Shown: in pieces, positions 36,425-47,214 of the stretch
Layout: each line of letters starts with the position of its first letter
How positions within the stretch are numbered: position 1 is the first letter of the stretch
Source: JBCDLI01 sp038745535
GTDB taxonomy: Bacteria; Pseudomonadota; Alphaproteobacteria; Rhizobiales; Rhizobiaceae
Length of the DNA: 64,000 nucleotides
Assembly (NCBI GenBank): GCA_038745535.1
Contig: JBCDLI010000008.1
Span: 1-64,000, forward strand
Direction: 5' to 3'
Made by a program: the position numbers and the translations under genes
Notes under the pieces: generated by a model
What the model was told of the DNA's origin: nothing
What the model saw: the letters and a program-made list of their open reading frames with translations, nothing else
Databases searched by the model: none

Positions 36425-37489
36425 CTAATCGATACCAACGATTTCGCGCACGCTTTCCATCGTCTTTGCGGCAATCGTTTTTGCACGGGCCGCGCCGTTT
36501 GCGAGCACCTCGTCGATATACCCCGTATCGTCGGTCAGACGCCGCATTTCGGCGTTGATGGGCGCTAGCTTCTCCACGCAAAGATCACTCAAGGCCGACT
36601 TGAACGCGGAGAACGATTGGCCGCCGAACTCGGTCAAGACTGCCTCAGTCGTCCGGTCGGAAAGGGCCGCGTATATGCCGACGAGGTTTGCCGCTTCCGC
36701 GCGTCCTTCCAGACCATCGGGCTCTGAGGGCAAGTTATCAGCATCTGATTTCGCCTTCTTGATCTTCTTGGCGATATCATCCGCGGTATCTGTGAGGTTG
36801 ATACGACTAAGATCAGATGGGTCTGATTTCGACATCTTCTTCGTGCCGTCCCGCAAACTCATAATGCGCGTCGCAGGCCCTTCGATAATCGGCTCGGTGA
36901 TCGGGAAGAAGCCGTTGACCGTCTCCTTTCCCACTTCCATTTTGGTGCCCAGCCCGAGGCTGCCAATGCGCTCAGAGTAGTCATAGTTAAACTTCTGCGC
37001 GATTTGGCGTGTCAGTTCCAAGTGCTGCTTTTGGTCTTCGCCCACTGGCACATGGGTGCCTTGATAAAGCAAAATGTCAGCAGCCATGAGCGCGGGATAT
37101 GCAAACAGCCCAACGGACGCTTTTTCGCGGTCTTTGCCAGCCTTATCTTTGAACTGAGTCATGCGGTTCAACCATCCCATGCGCGCAACGCAGTTGAACA
37201 CCCATGCAAGCTCGGTGTGTTCCCGCACGCGGCTCTGGTTGAACACGATGTGTTTTTCCGCGTCGATACCTGCAGCAAGATAGGCTGCCGCCACAGACCG
37301 CGTAGCCGAGCGGAGCTCATCGGGGTCTTGCGCCACCGTCATCGCGTGCATGTCCACGACGCAATAGATGCATTCGAAGTCTTCCTGAAGCGCGACGAAT
37401 TTACGGATCGCGCCAAGATAATTACCGAGTGTCAAATTGCCCGTCGGTTGAACGCCGGAGAAGATGCGGCGTGTAAAATGCTGATCCAT
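36425..37489 (-). CDS. trpS: Tryptophanyl-tRNA synthetase
   Basis: 354 residues. Class Ic aminoacyl-tRNA synthetase. HIGH-type signature PTGNLTLGNYLGAI (about 15-28) and KMSKS motif KKMSKSDPSD (about 211-220). Charges tRNA-Trp. The start ATG is at 37489 and the protein begins MDQHFTRRIFSGVQPTG. 54 bases separate it from the murJ stop, so co-transcription of murJ-trpS is likely. Confidence 0.96.
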   Translation of the reverse strand: MDQHFTRRIFSGVQPTGNLTLGNYLGAIRKFVALQEDFECIYCVVDMHAMTVAQDPDELRSATRSVAAAYLAAGIDAEKHIVFNQSRVREHTELAWVFNCVARMGWLNRMTQFKDKAGKDREKASVGLFAYPALMAADILLYQGTHVPVGEDQKQHLELTRQIAQKFNYDYSERIGSLGLGTKMEVGKETVNGFFPITEPIIEGPATRIMSLRDGTKKMSKSDPSDLSRINLTDTADDIAKKIKKAKSDADNLPSEPDGLEGRAEAANLVGIYAALSDRTTEAVLTEFGGQSFSAFKSALSDLCVEKLAPINAEMRRLTDDTGYIDEVLANGAARAKTIAAKTMESVREIVGID

Positions 37490-37543
37490 AACATTGCCTG
37501 ATGGTGGAAAACCTCGCGCTTATGGCAGCGGTAATAACGCGGT

Positions 37544-39109
37544 TCAAGCGCCTTTGCTCTTTCGCTTTAGAGCCTGCCGCAGCATCGTGCGATCCACGCC
37601 GCCAGTGATGAACACGCTCGCGAAATAGATCATGCTTGCCACCGCAATGCCAACGGCCAGCAGGGGCAGACGCACCGCAATGCCCGAGGCGGCAAACATC
37701 CCGTCGCTGAAATATAGATAACCATAGAGTGCCGCGCTCATCACCGCCGTTGAAACCACTATCATCGCCAGCCGTCGCCAAGTGGACCCGTCGACTTGAA
37801 ATGTGCGCTCACGGGTAAGCAGAAGAGCGAGCACAATTGCGTTCACCCAGCCCGCAACGCTCGTCGCAATCGCAACGCCCACATGTCCATAGACTGGAAA
37901 GAGTGCGAGGCTCGCCGCTACGTTGACCACGAGCGAAACGAGCGAAATCCACATCGGCGTTTTCATGTCTTCACGCGCGAAATAGGCAGGCTGCAAAATC
38001 TTGATGAGCACGAAAGACGGCAGGCCAATGCCGAACGCTGCAACCGCAACCGCAACCTGATCAGTTGTGTCGGCTGTAAACGCACCGCGTTCGTAGAGTA
38101 CCGAAACGATATGGTTTGGAATGACAATGAGTGCAGCGGCGGCCGGAATAGTGAGCGCCATGCCAAACTCAAGACTTCGGTTCTGCAACTTGTGGGTCTC
38201 GCCAAGATCGCCAGCCGACAATGCGCGTGATAATTCTGGCAGCAACACCACGCCTATCGCGATGCCGACAACGCCAAGCGGCAATTGGTAAAGTCGGTCG
38301 GCATAGCTCAACCAACTGATCGCGCTGTCCTGTTGAGACGCAATGATCTGCCCGATCAGAATATTGATCTGAACAATTCCGCCCGTCAGCGCAGCAGGCG
38401 CGGCAAGCGCCAGAAGCCGACGCACCTTCGGGCTAAGCGCTACAGCCTTCGGCCGAAAGCTAAACCCGATCTTTCGCATCGCATAGATCAGCACGGCCAA
38501 TTGCAGCACACCTGCAACAACCACGCCGCTCGCAATCGCATAACCCGTCGTCTGTTGGGGCAAATCCAGCACAAGAGCGGACGCCAGCACGCCAACCAGT
38601 ACGACGTTTAACAAGACCGGAGCGAGCGCCGGCAGGAAGTAAGACCTGTAGGTGTTCACAATGCCCGACAACATTGCCATCACCGACATCGCTGCGAGAT
38701 AGGGAAACATGATCCGCGCTAGGTCCGTGGTTACCGCGAATTTGCCCGGATCATCGCTGAAACCTGGCACTATGATCGTGATCAGAAATGGCATGAACGC
38801 CATCGCCACGAGCGTCAAAGCCAGCAGGATTACGCACAGAGCAGAGAAAACCTCACCGGCAAATTCAGCGGCCTGCCTGTCGCCGCCGCTTTCGACTTCC
38901 TTTGCGAAAAGTGGAATAAATGCGGTGTTAAACGCGCCTTCGGCCAAAAGCCTGCGAAAGAGGTTCGGCAAGCGAAACGCGGCATAAAAAGCGTCCGCCA
39001 CCGGCCCCGCGCCAAGCGTGGCGGCAATCATGGCCTCACGCACAAAGCCAAGAACCCGGCTAGCTGCAGTCGCTCCTCCCACGCTTGCAAATTTCGAAAA
39101 TAGCGACAC
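37544..39109 (-). CDS. murJ: Lipid II flippase
   Basis: 521 residues from GTG 39109, giving the family start SLFSKFASVGGATAASRVLGFVRE. An upstream extension in frame has no homology, and only 4 bases separate this start from the glnD stop. MATE-like MVF fold with 12-14 hydrophobic helices. It flips lipid II across the inner membrane for peptidoglycan synthesis. Conserved ADAFYAAFRLPNLFRRLLAEG region near the N-terminus. Order mutS-glnD-murJ-trpS is typical of rhizobia. Confidence 0.93.
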   Translation of the reverse strand: MSLFSKFASVGGATAASRVLGFVREAMIAATLGAGPVADAFYAAFRLPNLFRRLLAEGAFNTAFIPLFAKEVESGGDRQAAEFAGEVFSALCVILLALTLVAMAFMPFLITIIVPGFSDDPGKFAVTTDLARIMFPYLAAMSVMAMLSGIVNTYRSYFLPALAPVLLNVVLVGVLASALVLDLPQQTTGYAIASGVVVAGVLQLAVLIYAMRKIGFSFRPKAVALSPKVRRLLALAAPAALTGGIVQINILIGQIIASQQDSAISWLSYADRLYQLPLGVVGIAIGVVLLPELSRALSAGDLGETHKLQNRSLEFGMALTIPAAAALIVIPNHIVSVLYERGAFTADTTDQVAVAVAAFGIGLPSFVLIKILQPAYFAREDMKTPMWISLVSLVVNVAASLALFPVYGHVGVAIATSVAGWVNAIVLALLLTRERTFQVDGSTWRRLAMIVVSTAVMSAALYGYLYFSDGMFAASGIAVRLPLLAVGIAVASMIYFASVFITGGVDRTMLRQALKRKSKGA

Positions 39110-39113
39110 GGAT

Positions 39114-41948
39114 TTACGAGATCGCGCGCGCGACAGCGTCTGCTGTCGCTTCCATCGGCATCGCGGCTTCGCCTGCATAGTCCGGGTCGACGACTCTCGC
39201 TAATCGTTCGCGGATCCGGCTCTGCCGCGGTTTGCCGGTGACCTTCTGACCGGTCAGGTCCGTGACATAGAGCGTATCAACTGCCTTTTCGCCGAAGGTG
39301 GTAATGTGCGCTGAGCGAATATCGAGACCAAGATCAGCAACGACCGAAGTGATGTCATAGAGCAGACCGGGCCGATCCAGCGCTTCTATTTCTATGACCG
39401 TCTGCTGATCTGAAAGCTCGTTGTTGATCCGGACAAACGGTTCGATGCGGAACGCCCGCGTGTTCTTCTTCACCCTTCGCGTCTTGCGGACTATTTCCGC
39501 TCGCGCTTCGGCGCCTGAGAACATTCCATTGACATGGTGACCTATCCGCTCGCCGCGCCGTATTTCATCGGCGTCGTCTTTAAACTCGCGATTGATAAAA
39601 ATAGTGTCGATCGCGCGACCGTCCCGCGTCGTGAACGCGCTAGCGCTATCGATCTTTGCGCCTGCCGATGCACAGGCCGCCGCTAGCACAGCCAAAAGGC
39701 GAGGGTGGTCAGGGCATATCACGGTAAGCTCCGTGATCGCGGTGAAGGCGTTGGTTTTCACCTCAACATCGACCCTCTCGCCAGTTTGATCCATCTGCAG
39801 CATTTTGGCGGAATGGCGAACTTGGTCGTCAAAGTCCGTGTGCAGTAGATACGCTTTGTAGTGCAGCGCAGAGTACTCCATTGCTTGGCCTGCGGATGTC
39901 GTTTCGCCGAGCGCGGCAACCAATCGATCTCGGGCAGCAGCACTGCGCGCATCGCGGTTTGCCTCCGAGTAGCCGCCCGTCAGCATCAATTCGGTTTCGG
40001 CGTAGAGGGTGCGCAACAACTGGCCTTTCCAGCCGTTCCAAACGCCGGGCCCTACCGCGCGGATATCGCAGACCGTCAGGATAACAAGCAGCTTTAGACG
40101 GCGAAGGCTTTGCACCACATTTGCAAAATCCTTGATCGTCTTCGGATCGTTTAGATCACGCGACTGCGCAACCATACTCATGGTCAAATGCTCTTCGATC
40201 AACCACGCGACCGTCTTTGTATCCTCTTCCGACATGCCGAAACGCGGACAAAGCCGCCTTGCCACACGCGCCCCTGCAATTGAGTGGTCTTCCGGGCGGC
40301 CTTTTGCGATGTCGTGCAGCAACAGTGTGACAAACAGGATGGTCCGCTCGTTTTCGTCGAGTGTCGGCAGCAAGCGAGATGCAAGCGGATGCTCGTCAGA
40401 GATCTTTTTCTGCTCGATCGAAGAAAGCACACCGACCGACCGGATGAGATGCTCGTCGACTGTGTAATGATGATACATATTGAACTGCATCATTGCGACG
40501 ACCTTGCCGAAATCGCGGATGAAGCGACCGAGAACGCCTGCCTCATTCATTCGGCGCAAGTTCATCTCGGGATTGCGCGTTGAAGTCAGCACATTCATGA
40601 AGTGCTCGTTCGCCCGAGGGTCCTTCGCCACCGCCTTTTTCAGATGCTTCAGCGATTTGCGCAGCAAGTTCAAAAGGTCCGGGTGGTATTCCAGCCCATG
40701 TTGATCGGCGACGTCGAACATCCGCAGCATGTTGACCGGATCTCGTTCAAAAACGTCTTCTTCTGCGGCGTTAATCCGCTGATTGTCGATGATGAAGTCT
40801 GGCTCACCGCGTATCTTTCGGGTCCGGCGAAAGGGCAGCACGTTGCGGATGACGGTGTTTAAGCGCGGTGCCTGCTTCACTTCGCGTTCTTCCAGCAGAG
40901 CACAGAAGATACGGGTGAGGTCACCCACTTCTTTCGCAATCAGGTAGTAGTGCTTCATGAAGCGCTCGACATTTTCCATGCCGGGCTTCTCGCGATACCC
41001 AAGCCGTTCGGCTATCTCGCGTTGCACGTCAAAGGACAGCCGCTCTTCAGCACGGTTTGTCACAAAGTGCAGGTGACAGCGCACGGCCCACAAAAAATCC
41101 TCGCATTTGGCAAAACGGCGGTACTCGGCCCGGGTGAAGACGCCCTTCTTCACAAGGTCGCGTCGCTTCCGGACCTGATAAAACATCTTCGAAATCCAGA
41201 AAAGCGCATGCAGATCGCGCAAGCCGCCTTTGCCGTCTTTTACATTGGGCTCGACCACATAGCGGCTCTCGCCCATGCGTTCATGACGCTTATCCCGCTC
41301 GGCTAGCTTCTCCTTGATAAAGAGCGATGAGATCGTTTGGCTGATTTCTTTCGCGAACCGCTGTTCCAATTCTGCAAACAATTGAGCATCGCCGGTAAGG
41401 TGCCGCGCTTCGAGGAGGGACGTGCAGATCGTCATATCTGACTTCGAAAGCCGGATGCATTCATCCACGTTGCGAGTGGCGTGTCCAACCTTCAGCTTCA
41501 AGTCCCACAGCATGTAGAGGATGTATTCAGCGACTTGCTCGCCAAGTGGCGTTTGCTTGTAAGGCAGCAGAAATAAAATATCGACATCGGACCCCGGCGC
41601 CATTGTCCGCCGCCCATAACCGCCGATTGCGACCACGGCTATACGCTCGCCCATCGTAATGTTGTGCGCCTTGAAAACATGCTTCATGGCAAAATCAAAC
41701 AGCGCAGAAATCATCACGTCATGTACATGCGACAGCCGCTTTGCGCAGTTTAGCCCTTTGCCGTCCTCAAACAGAAGCCTCTCGGCGCGTGTGTTTCCGT
41801 CGGACAGAAACACGCTCAACGCGTCGCGTACTGCAATGCGGGCCGCATTGCAGTTTGCATCTTCGTGACTTGCAGCGATTGCATCGAGCGCTGATTTCAG
41901 CTCGTCATGGGACGCAAAATCTTCAAACACTGCGTTTTGATCGCTCAT
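39114..41948 (-). CDS. glnD: PII uridylyltransferase/uridylyl-removing enzyme
   Basis: 944 residues, usual length. Nucleotidyltransferase with GGYGRRTMAPGSDVDILF (GG...D-x-D metal site, about residues 109-126), HD phosphohydrolase domain (LLHDIAKG), and two ACT domains at the C-terminus (LTVICPDHPRLLAVLA; IEALDRPGLLYDITSVVADL). It senses glutamine through the ACT domains and uridylylates/deuridylylates PII proteins to set nitrogen status. It is followed by murJ 4 bases later and preceded by mutS. Confidence 0.96.
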   Translation of the reverse strand: MSDQNAVFEDFASHDELKSALDAIAASHEDANCNAARIAVRDALSVFLSDGNTRAERLLFEDGKGLNCAKRLSHVHDVMISALFDFAMKHVFKAHNITMGERIAVVAIGGYGRRTMAPGSDVDILFLLPYKQTPLGEQVAEYILYMLWDLKLKVGHATRNVDECIRLSKSDMTICTSLLEARHLTGDAQLFAELEQRFAKEISQTISSLFIKEKLAERDKRHERMGESRYVVEPNVKDGKGGLRDLHALFWISKMFYQVRKRRDLVKKGVFTRAEYRRFAKCEDFLWAVRCHLHFVTNRAEERLSFDVQREIAERLGYREKPGMENVERFMKHYYLIAKEVGDLTRIFCALLEEREVKQAPRLNTVIRNVLPFRRTRKIRGEPDFIIDNQRINAAEEDVFERDPVNMLRMFDVADQHGLEYHPDLLNLLRKSLKHLKKAVAKDPRANEHFMNVLTSTRNPEMNLRRMNEAGVLGRFIRDFGKVVAMMQFNMYHHYTVDEHLIRSVGVLSSIEQKKISDEHPLASRLLPTLDENERTILFVTLLLHDIAKGRPEDHSIAGARVARRLCPRFGMSEEDTKTVAWLIEEHLTMSMVAQSRDLNDPKTIKDFANVVQSLRRLKLLVILTVCDIRAVGPGVWNGWKGQLLRTLYAETELMLTGGYSEANRDARSAAARDRLVAALGETTSAGQAMEYSALHYKAYLLHTDFDDQVRHSAKMLQMDQTGERVDVEVKTNAFTAITELTVICPDHPRLLAVLAAACASAGAKIDSASAFTTRDGRAIDTIFINREFKDDADEIRRGERIGHHVNGMFSGAEARAEIVRKTRRVKKNTRAFRIEPFVRINNELSDQQTVIEIEALDRPGLLYDITSVVADLGLDIRSAHITTFGEKAVDTLYVTDLTGQKVTGKPRQSRIRERLARVVDPDYAGEAAMPMEATADAVARAIS

Positions 41949-41960
41949 TAAAGCTCCTGC

Positions 41961-44771
41961 TTACTTGCCGTGCTGCAGTGCCTTGAGGCGGTAGAGCGCG
42001 TCAAGCGCCTCGCGCGGGGTCAATTCGTCAGGAAGGACTTCATCGAGCGCTGCCAAAACGGGATTTGCATCCTGCGCTATCGGTGCCGGCGCGTGCTTGG
42101 CAGCAGAAAAGAGAGGCAGATCATCAATCAATTTCGACGCGTTGGTATCGCGCCCCTGCGCTTCCAATTGGTCCAGCACATCGAGGGCGCGCGACACGAC
42201 TTGGCCGGGAAGACCAGCAAGACGAGCCACTTGAACCCCGTAGGAACGATCTGCAGCGCCTTCGCCGACCTGATGCAAAAAGACGAGGTCACCTTCCCAC
42301 TCCCGCACTTTCATCGTCAGGTTGGAAACGTGGGCAAGGGTATTAGCGAGCGCCGTCAGCTCGTGAAAATGCGTCGCGAAGAGCGCGCGGCATTTGTTGT
42401 TCTCGTGCAGGTATTCAAGTGTTGCCCATGCGATGGAGAGGCCATCGAATGTCGCCGTCCCGCGCCCAATCTCGTCGAGGATGACAAGCGCCCGGTCTGT
42501 TGCCTGATTGAGGATTGCTGCGGTTTCGACCATCTCTACCATGAATGTCGATCGGCCTTGCGCCAGATCGTCTGAGGCACCCACGCGGCTAAATATCTGG
42601 TGCACAACGCCGATGTGAGCACTTGCCGCCGGAACAAACGACCCACACTGCGCCATGATTGCGATCAGAGCGTTTTGCCGGAGATAGGTGGATTTGCCAC
42701 CCATGTTTGGCCCGGTGAGCAGTTTGATCGCGCCTTGTGTGCTGGAACCCACCGGCGACAGATCGCAATCGTTGGAAACAAATGGATCAGCGGCCTGCTT
42801 TCGAAGTGCCTGCTCCACAACCGGATGTCGTGCGCCGACGATTTGAAAAGCCAGACCGTCATCAATCAGGGGCCTGCAATAGCCTTCGGCTAGGGCGAGT
42901 TCGGCAAGGGACGTGTGCACGTCCAGTTCAAAAATCGCATCGGAAATATCGCGAATGGCATCTGCCTCATGCACGATCTCCGCAAGCATCTTGTCAAAAA
43001 TAGCGAGTTCTATTTCCAATGCGCGGCCAGCCGCATTGGCGATTTTTGTTTCCAGTTCTGCCAGCTCAGTTGTTGTGAACCGCATCTGGTTGGCGAGCGT
43101 CTGACGGTGGATGTACTGCGCTTTCGCCTCATCGGTGTCGCTGAGCGCTGACGCGTTCAAAGCCGTCACTTCGATGAAGTAACCAAGCACGTTGTTGTGT
43201 TTGATCTTGAGCGATTTGACGCCGGTTTCATCGGCGTATTTCGCTTGAAGGCCAGCGATCACACGGCGGGAATCGTCGCGTAGCTTTCGCTGCTCGTCCA
43301 ACTCATTGTCAAAGCCTGAGCGAACGAACCCGCCGTCGCGTGCAAGCAGAGGCACTTCGTCGTCCAGCACCGCGGTCAACTGCTGATGTACATTCTTCGG
43401 GGTTGAGGCCAGCTTTTCCCAAATTGACTTGCACGCGGAAGGAAGCCCTCCCGGTCTGTCGGTCGACATTCTTGCCGCGATATCCAAGCCGCGATGAATT
43501 GCGAGCATGTCGCGCGGGCCGCCGCGATTAAGCGATAGTCGGGACAGCGCACGCGGCACATCGGGAAAGCCTTTGAGCGTGCTGCGAATATCATCGCATT
43601 TTGCCGATTGGGCCATCGCCCACGATACAGCGTCCAGGCGCGCATTGATCTCGACCGTATCCACCAGCGGCGCGCGCAGCCGTTCGGCCAGCATGCGAGA
43701 TCCACCCGCGGTCACCGTCCGGTCCATACATCTGAGAAGCGAACCTTCACGATTGCCAGACAGAGTGCGCTCCAGCTCGAGATTTGTGCGCGTCGCAGCG
43801 TCTAGAAGCAAAATGTCCGCGTCGCCGTCCCGTTGTGGGAGTTGCAGAGACGGTTTCTCCGCTATCTGCGTCTTCTCGATGTAGGCCAACGCACCGCCAG
43901 CGGCGGAAAGTTCCGAGCGTGTAAATTCGCCTGCGCCTGCAAGCGTGTCGATATCGAAAAACCGTTTCAGTCGCCGATCGCCATCGCTGGACGAGAACAA
44001 TTCATTCGGCAACGGCTGCACGAGGCGACCGAAAACGCTTTTCACCGATTTGAAAACCCGATCATGAAAGAGACCTTCCGGTACGATCAACTCCGAAGGG
44101 TCAACCCGTTGCAAGTCCGATAGCAAAGTCGCTAGCGTGGTTTTCGAAATCCGAAAGCCACCGGTCGAGATGTCAATTGCCGCAATCGCGAGCTGCTCTT
44201 CCCCTTTCACGCGGCCAAGCGCAACGAGCCAATTGGCGCGGCTTGGCTCAAGCAGTTTCTCCTCTGTGATCGTAGCTGGCGTGACGAGGCGGGTCACGTC
44301 ACGGCGAACCACGGCCTTTGACCCACGCTTTTTGGCCTCAGCGGGGTTTTCCAATTGCTCGCAAACCGCAACGCGGTGGCCAAGTGCTATCAGCTTTTGA
44401 AGGTAGTCGTCGGCGGCGTGAATAGGGACGCCACACATCGGTATGTCTTGGCCTGCGTGTTTACCTCGCTTCGTGAGCGCTATACCGAGCGCGCGAGACG
44501 CAATCTCTGCATCGTGGAAGAAAAGCTCGTAGAAGTCCCCCATGCGGTAGAACAGCAGGCTGTCATGATTGGCTGATTTGATTTCGATGTACTGCGCCAT
44601 CATTGGCGTCGGTGGCGGGTGAGCCTTTTCGGAGACCGATTTTTCGCCCTTTGCGTCTTCCGGTGCCGCGTAGGTTTCCTGTTTTGGCGAAGTCTTGCCG
44701 GCGTCTTCCAACTCTTCTGCCTTCCTAATCCACGTTTGCCACTTGCCTTGGATAGGCAGTTGGTCAATCAA
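41961..44771 (-). CDS. mutS: DNA mismatch repair protein MutS
   Basis: Up to 936 residues. Mismatch-sensing domain with TPMMAQYIEIK and YRMGDFYELFFHDA (Phe-Tyr-Glu mismatch contact is the F-x-E of GDFYELF), connector, lever/clamp, then ATPase: Walker A GPNMGGKSTYLRQNA and Walker B LVILDEIGRGTATFDG. The start is unsure: the frame opens at TTG 44771 and the family core begins at residue 55-60; no strong ribosome site was found. The 3' end is 12 bases from the glnD start. Confidence 0.95.
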   Translation of the reverse strand: MIDQLPIQGKWQTWIRKAEELEDAGKTSPKQETYAAPEDAKGEKSVSEKAHPPPTPMMAQYIEIKSANHDSLLFYRMGDFYELFFHDAEIASRALGIALTKRGKHAGQDIPMCGVPIHAADDYLQKLIALGHRVAVCEQLENPAEAKKRGSKAVVRRDVTRLVTPATITEEKLLEPSRANWLVALGRVKGEEQLAIAAIDISTGGFRISKTTLATLLSDLQRVDPSELIVPEGLFHDRVFKSVKSVFGRLVQPLPNELFSSSDGDRRLKRFFDIDTLAGAGEFTRSELSAAGGALAYIEKTQIAEKPSLQLPQRDGDADILLLDAATRTNLELERTLSGNREGSLLRCMDRTVTAGGSRMLAERLRAPLVDTVEINARLDAVSWAMAQSAKCDDIRSTLKGFPDVPRALSRLSLNRGGPRDMLAIHRGLDIAARMSTDRPGGLPSACKSIWEKLASTPKNVHQQLTAVLDDEVPLLARDGGFVRSGFDNELDEQRKLRDDSRRVIAGLQAKYADETGVKSLKIKHNNVLGYFIEVTALNASALSDTDEAKAQYIHRQTLANQMRFTTTELAELETKIANAAGRALEIELAIFDKMLAEIVHEADAIRDISDAIFELDVHTSLAELALAEGYCRPLIDDGLAFQIVGARHPVVEQALRKQAADPFVSNDCDLSPVGSSTQGAIKLLTGPNMGGKSTYLRQNALIAIMAQCGSFVPAASAHIGVVHQIFSRVGASDDLAQGRSTFMVEMVETAAILNQATDRALVILDEIGRGTATFDGLSIAWATLEYLHENNKCRALFATHFHELTALANTLAHVSNLTMKVREWEGDLVFLHQVGEGAADRSYGVQVARLAGLPGQVVSRALDVLDQLEAQGRDTNASKLIDDLPLFSAAKHAPAPIAQDANPVLAALDEVLPDELTPREALDALYRLKALQHGK

Positions 44772-44866
44772 GCGCGCAACCCGTCTTACAACGTGGCAGC
44801 CATGCCGTCATCCGTTGCAAAAGGCTGTTCACAATCAACGCATGCTTTCCGGAAAGCGTAACAAAG

Positions 44867-47212
44867 ATGAAAAACGAACAAAACGGAACGACCGGAACCA
44901 CGTCCACCGACCAGGACGCACTGGATTTTCACGCGCGCGGTAAGCCCGGGAAGCTGGAAGTGATGCCGACGAAGCCAATGGCGACCCAGCGCGATTTGGC
45001 GCTTGCCTATTCGCCCGGTGTCGCCGTACCGGTTAAGGAGATCGCGAAAACTCCTTCAACCGCTTGGGATCTGACCGCGCGCGGCAACATGGTTGCCGTT
45101 ATCTCAAACGGTTCTGCGATCCTTGGCCTTGGCAATCTCGGTGCGTTGGCCTCAAAGCCGGTTATGGAAGGCAAGGCGGTTTTGTTCAAACGTTTTGCCG
45201 ATATCGACTCCATCGATCTTGAACTGGACACGCAAGACATTGATGAATTCATCAATGGTGTTCGCTATCTTGGCCCTTCCTTCGGCGGCATCAATTTGGA
45301 AGATATCAAGGCTCCCGATTGTTTTATCATTGAGCAGCGCTTGCGGGAATTGATGGACATTCCGGTGTTCCACGATGATCAGCATGGCACGGCAATCATC
45401 GCAGCAGCGGGCCTGATCAACGCGCTTCATCTGACAGGCCGCAGCCTCGAAGAAACACGGATCGTCTGCAACGGCGCTGGCGCAGCCGCCATCGCCTGTA
45501 TCGAACTGATCAAATCCATGGGCGTGCCGCCGGAGAATGTCACCCTTTGCGATACTAAAGGCGTCATCTACAAGGGCCGCTCTGCCGGCATGAACCAGTG
45601 GAAGTCTGCCCACGCGGTGGAATCAGATCGGCGCACCTTGGAAGAAGCTGTTGACGGCGCGGACGTGTTCTTCGGCCTGTCGGTGAAAGGCGCATTGACC
45701 ACGGAGATGGTCGGTTCGATGGCCGATAAGCCGATCATCTTCGCCATGGCGAACCCTGATCCTGAGATCACGCCGGAAGAAGTCGCTGAAATTCGCGATG
45801 ATGCTATCGTCGCCACGGGACGCTCGGACTATCCAAATCAGGTCAACAACGTGTTGGGCTTCCCCTACATCTTCCGCGGTGCTTTGGATGTCCGCGCACG
45901 CACAATCAACGATGATATGAAGGCTGCTGCTGCCTATGCGCTCGCGGACCTTGCCCGCGCCGACGTGCCCGACGAAGTTGCCATTGCCTATGATGGGATT
46001 CGCCCGGTCTTTGGACCCGATTACATCATTCCAGTTCCGTTCGACCCGCGATTGCTTTCGGTGATACCCGTGGCTGTGGCGCGTGCGGCAATGAAGTCCG
46101 GCGTGGCTGGCAAGCCAATCGCAGACCTGGATGAGTATGAGCGCGCATTGTCAGTTCGGCGCGACCCGATCATGTCGATCTTCCAGCGCATTTTCGACCG
46201 TGTGCGTCTTGCGCCGAAAACAATCGTGTTCGCCGAAGGTGAGGAAGAGCAGGTCATCCGCGCCGCTGTCACCTATGTCAAGCAAGGGCTCGGCAAAGCT
46301 GTGCTCTTGGGGCGCGAGGAGATAATCAAGGCAACCGCGAAAAGCATCAACATTGACCTCAAACAGGAAAATATCGAGCTCATCAATGCCCGTCTGTCCG
46401 TCTGTGCCGATGCCTATGCCGATAAGCTCTATTCCCGCCTCCAGCGTGATGGTTATCTCTACCGGGACTGTCTCCGCATGATCAACAATGACCGGAACCA
46501 CTTCGCGGCTACGATGGTCGACATGGGCGATGCAGACGGCCTCGTTACCGGCGTAACCCGCAACTACGCGCCGGCATTGGCCGATGTGCGACGCGTGATT
46601 GACGTGCGCAAAGGCCACCGTTGCATCGGCGCATCCTTGGCACTTTGCCGTGGCCGCACGGTCATCGTTGCCGATACCGCCGTTCATGACATGCCAACGC
46701 CAGAAGAGATGGCAGACATTGCCGAGGAGGCAGCAGGTCTTGCCTATGACCTCGGCTATCAGCCGCGCGTTGCGCTACTGGCCTACTCAACTTTTGGTCA
46801 GCCGCAGAGCGAGCGCTCCAATACCGTGCGTGAAGCCGTTCAGATTTTGGACAAGCGGAACGTCGACTTCGAATATGATGGCGAAATGGCAGCTGATGTC
46901 GCGCTGAATGCCGAAATCATGGCGCAGTATCCCTTCTGCCGCCTGACCGCACCGGCAAATGTGCTTATCATGCCTGCCTTTCACTCGGCGTCGATCGCCA
47001 CCAAAATGCTACAGGAACTCGGTGGCTCCACGGTCATCGGTCCAATTGTTCTGGGCCTTGAAAAGCCCGCACAAATCGTCCCGCTCGCGGCACGCGATAC
47101 CGACATTTTAAATATGGCCGCAATCGCCGCCTACAATGCGGGAATGCCGCCACAAGCGCGCGAGCACAGCGATGACGCCGGTGTCCATGAGGTCAAAGAG
47201 GCTGCTGAATAG
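44867..47212 (+). CDS. maeB: NADP-dependent malic enzyme with phosphotransacetylase-like domain
   Basis: 781 residues. Oxidative decarboxylation of malate to pyruvate with NADP. Malic domain with SPGVAVPVKEIA, then NAD-binding domain (VCNGAGAAAIACIELIKSMG). From about residue 437 a Pta-like domain (MSIFQRIFDRV then TIVFAEGEEEQVIRAAVTYV) that is regulatory rather than catalytic in this class. ATG 44867; divergent from mutS. The stop is 2 bases from the convergent olsB stop. Confidence 0.94.
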   Translation: MKNEQNGTTGTTSTDQDALDFHARGKPGKLEVMPTKPMATQRDLALAYSPGVAVPVKEIAKTPSTAWDLTARGNMVAVISNGSAILGLGNLGALASKPVMEGKAVLFKRFADIDSIDLELDTQDIDEFINGVRYLGPSFGGINLEDIKAPDCFIIEQRLRELMDIPVFHDDQHGTAIIAAAGLINALHLTGRSLEETRIVCNGAGAAAIACIELIKSMGVPPENVTLCDTKGVIYKGRSAGMNQWKSAHAVESDRRTLEEAVDGADVFFGLSVKGALTTEMVGSMADKPIIFAMANPDPEITPEEVAEIRDDAIVATGRSDYPNQVNNVLGFPYIFRGALDVRARTINDDMKAAAAYALADLARADVPDEVAIAYDGIRPVFGPDYIIPVPFDPRLLSVIPVAVARAAMKSGVAGKPIADLDEYERALSVRRDPIMSIFQRIFDRVRLAPKTIVFAEGEEEQVIRAAVTYVKQGLGKAVLLGREEIIKATAKSINIDLKQENIELINARLSVCADAYADKLYSRLQRDGYLYRDCLRMINNDRNHFAATMVDMGDADGLVTGVTRNYAPALADVRRVIDVRKGHRCIGASLALCRGRTVIVADTAVHDMPTPEEMADIAEEAAGLAYDLGYQPRVALLAYSTFGQPQSERSNTVREAVQILDKRNVDFEYDGEMAADVALNAEIMAQYPFCRLTAPANVLIMPAFHSASIATKMLQELGGSTVIGPIVLGLEKPAQIVPLAARDTDILNMAAIAAYNAGMPPQAREHSDDAGVHEVKEAAE

Positions 47213-47214
47213 CG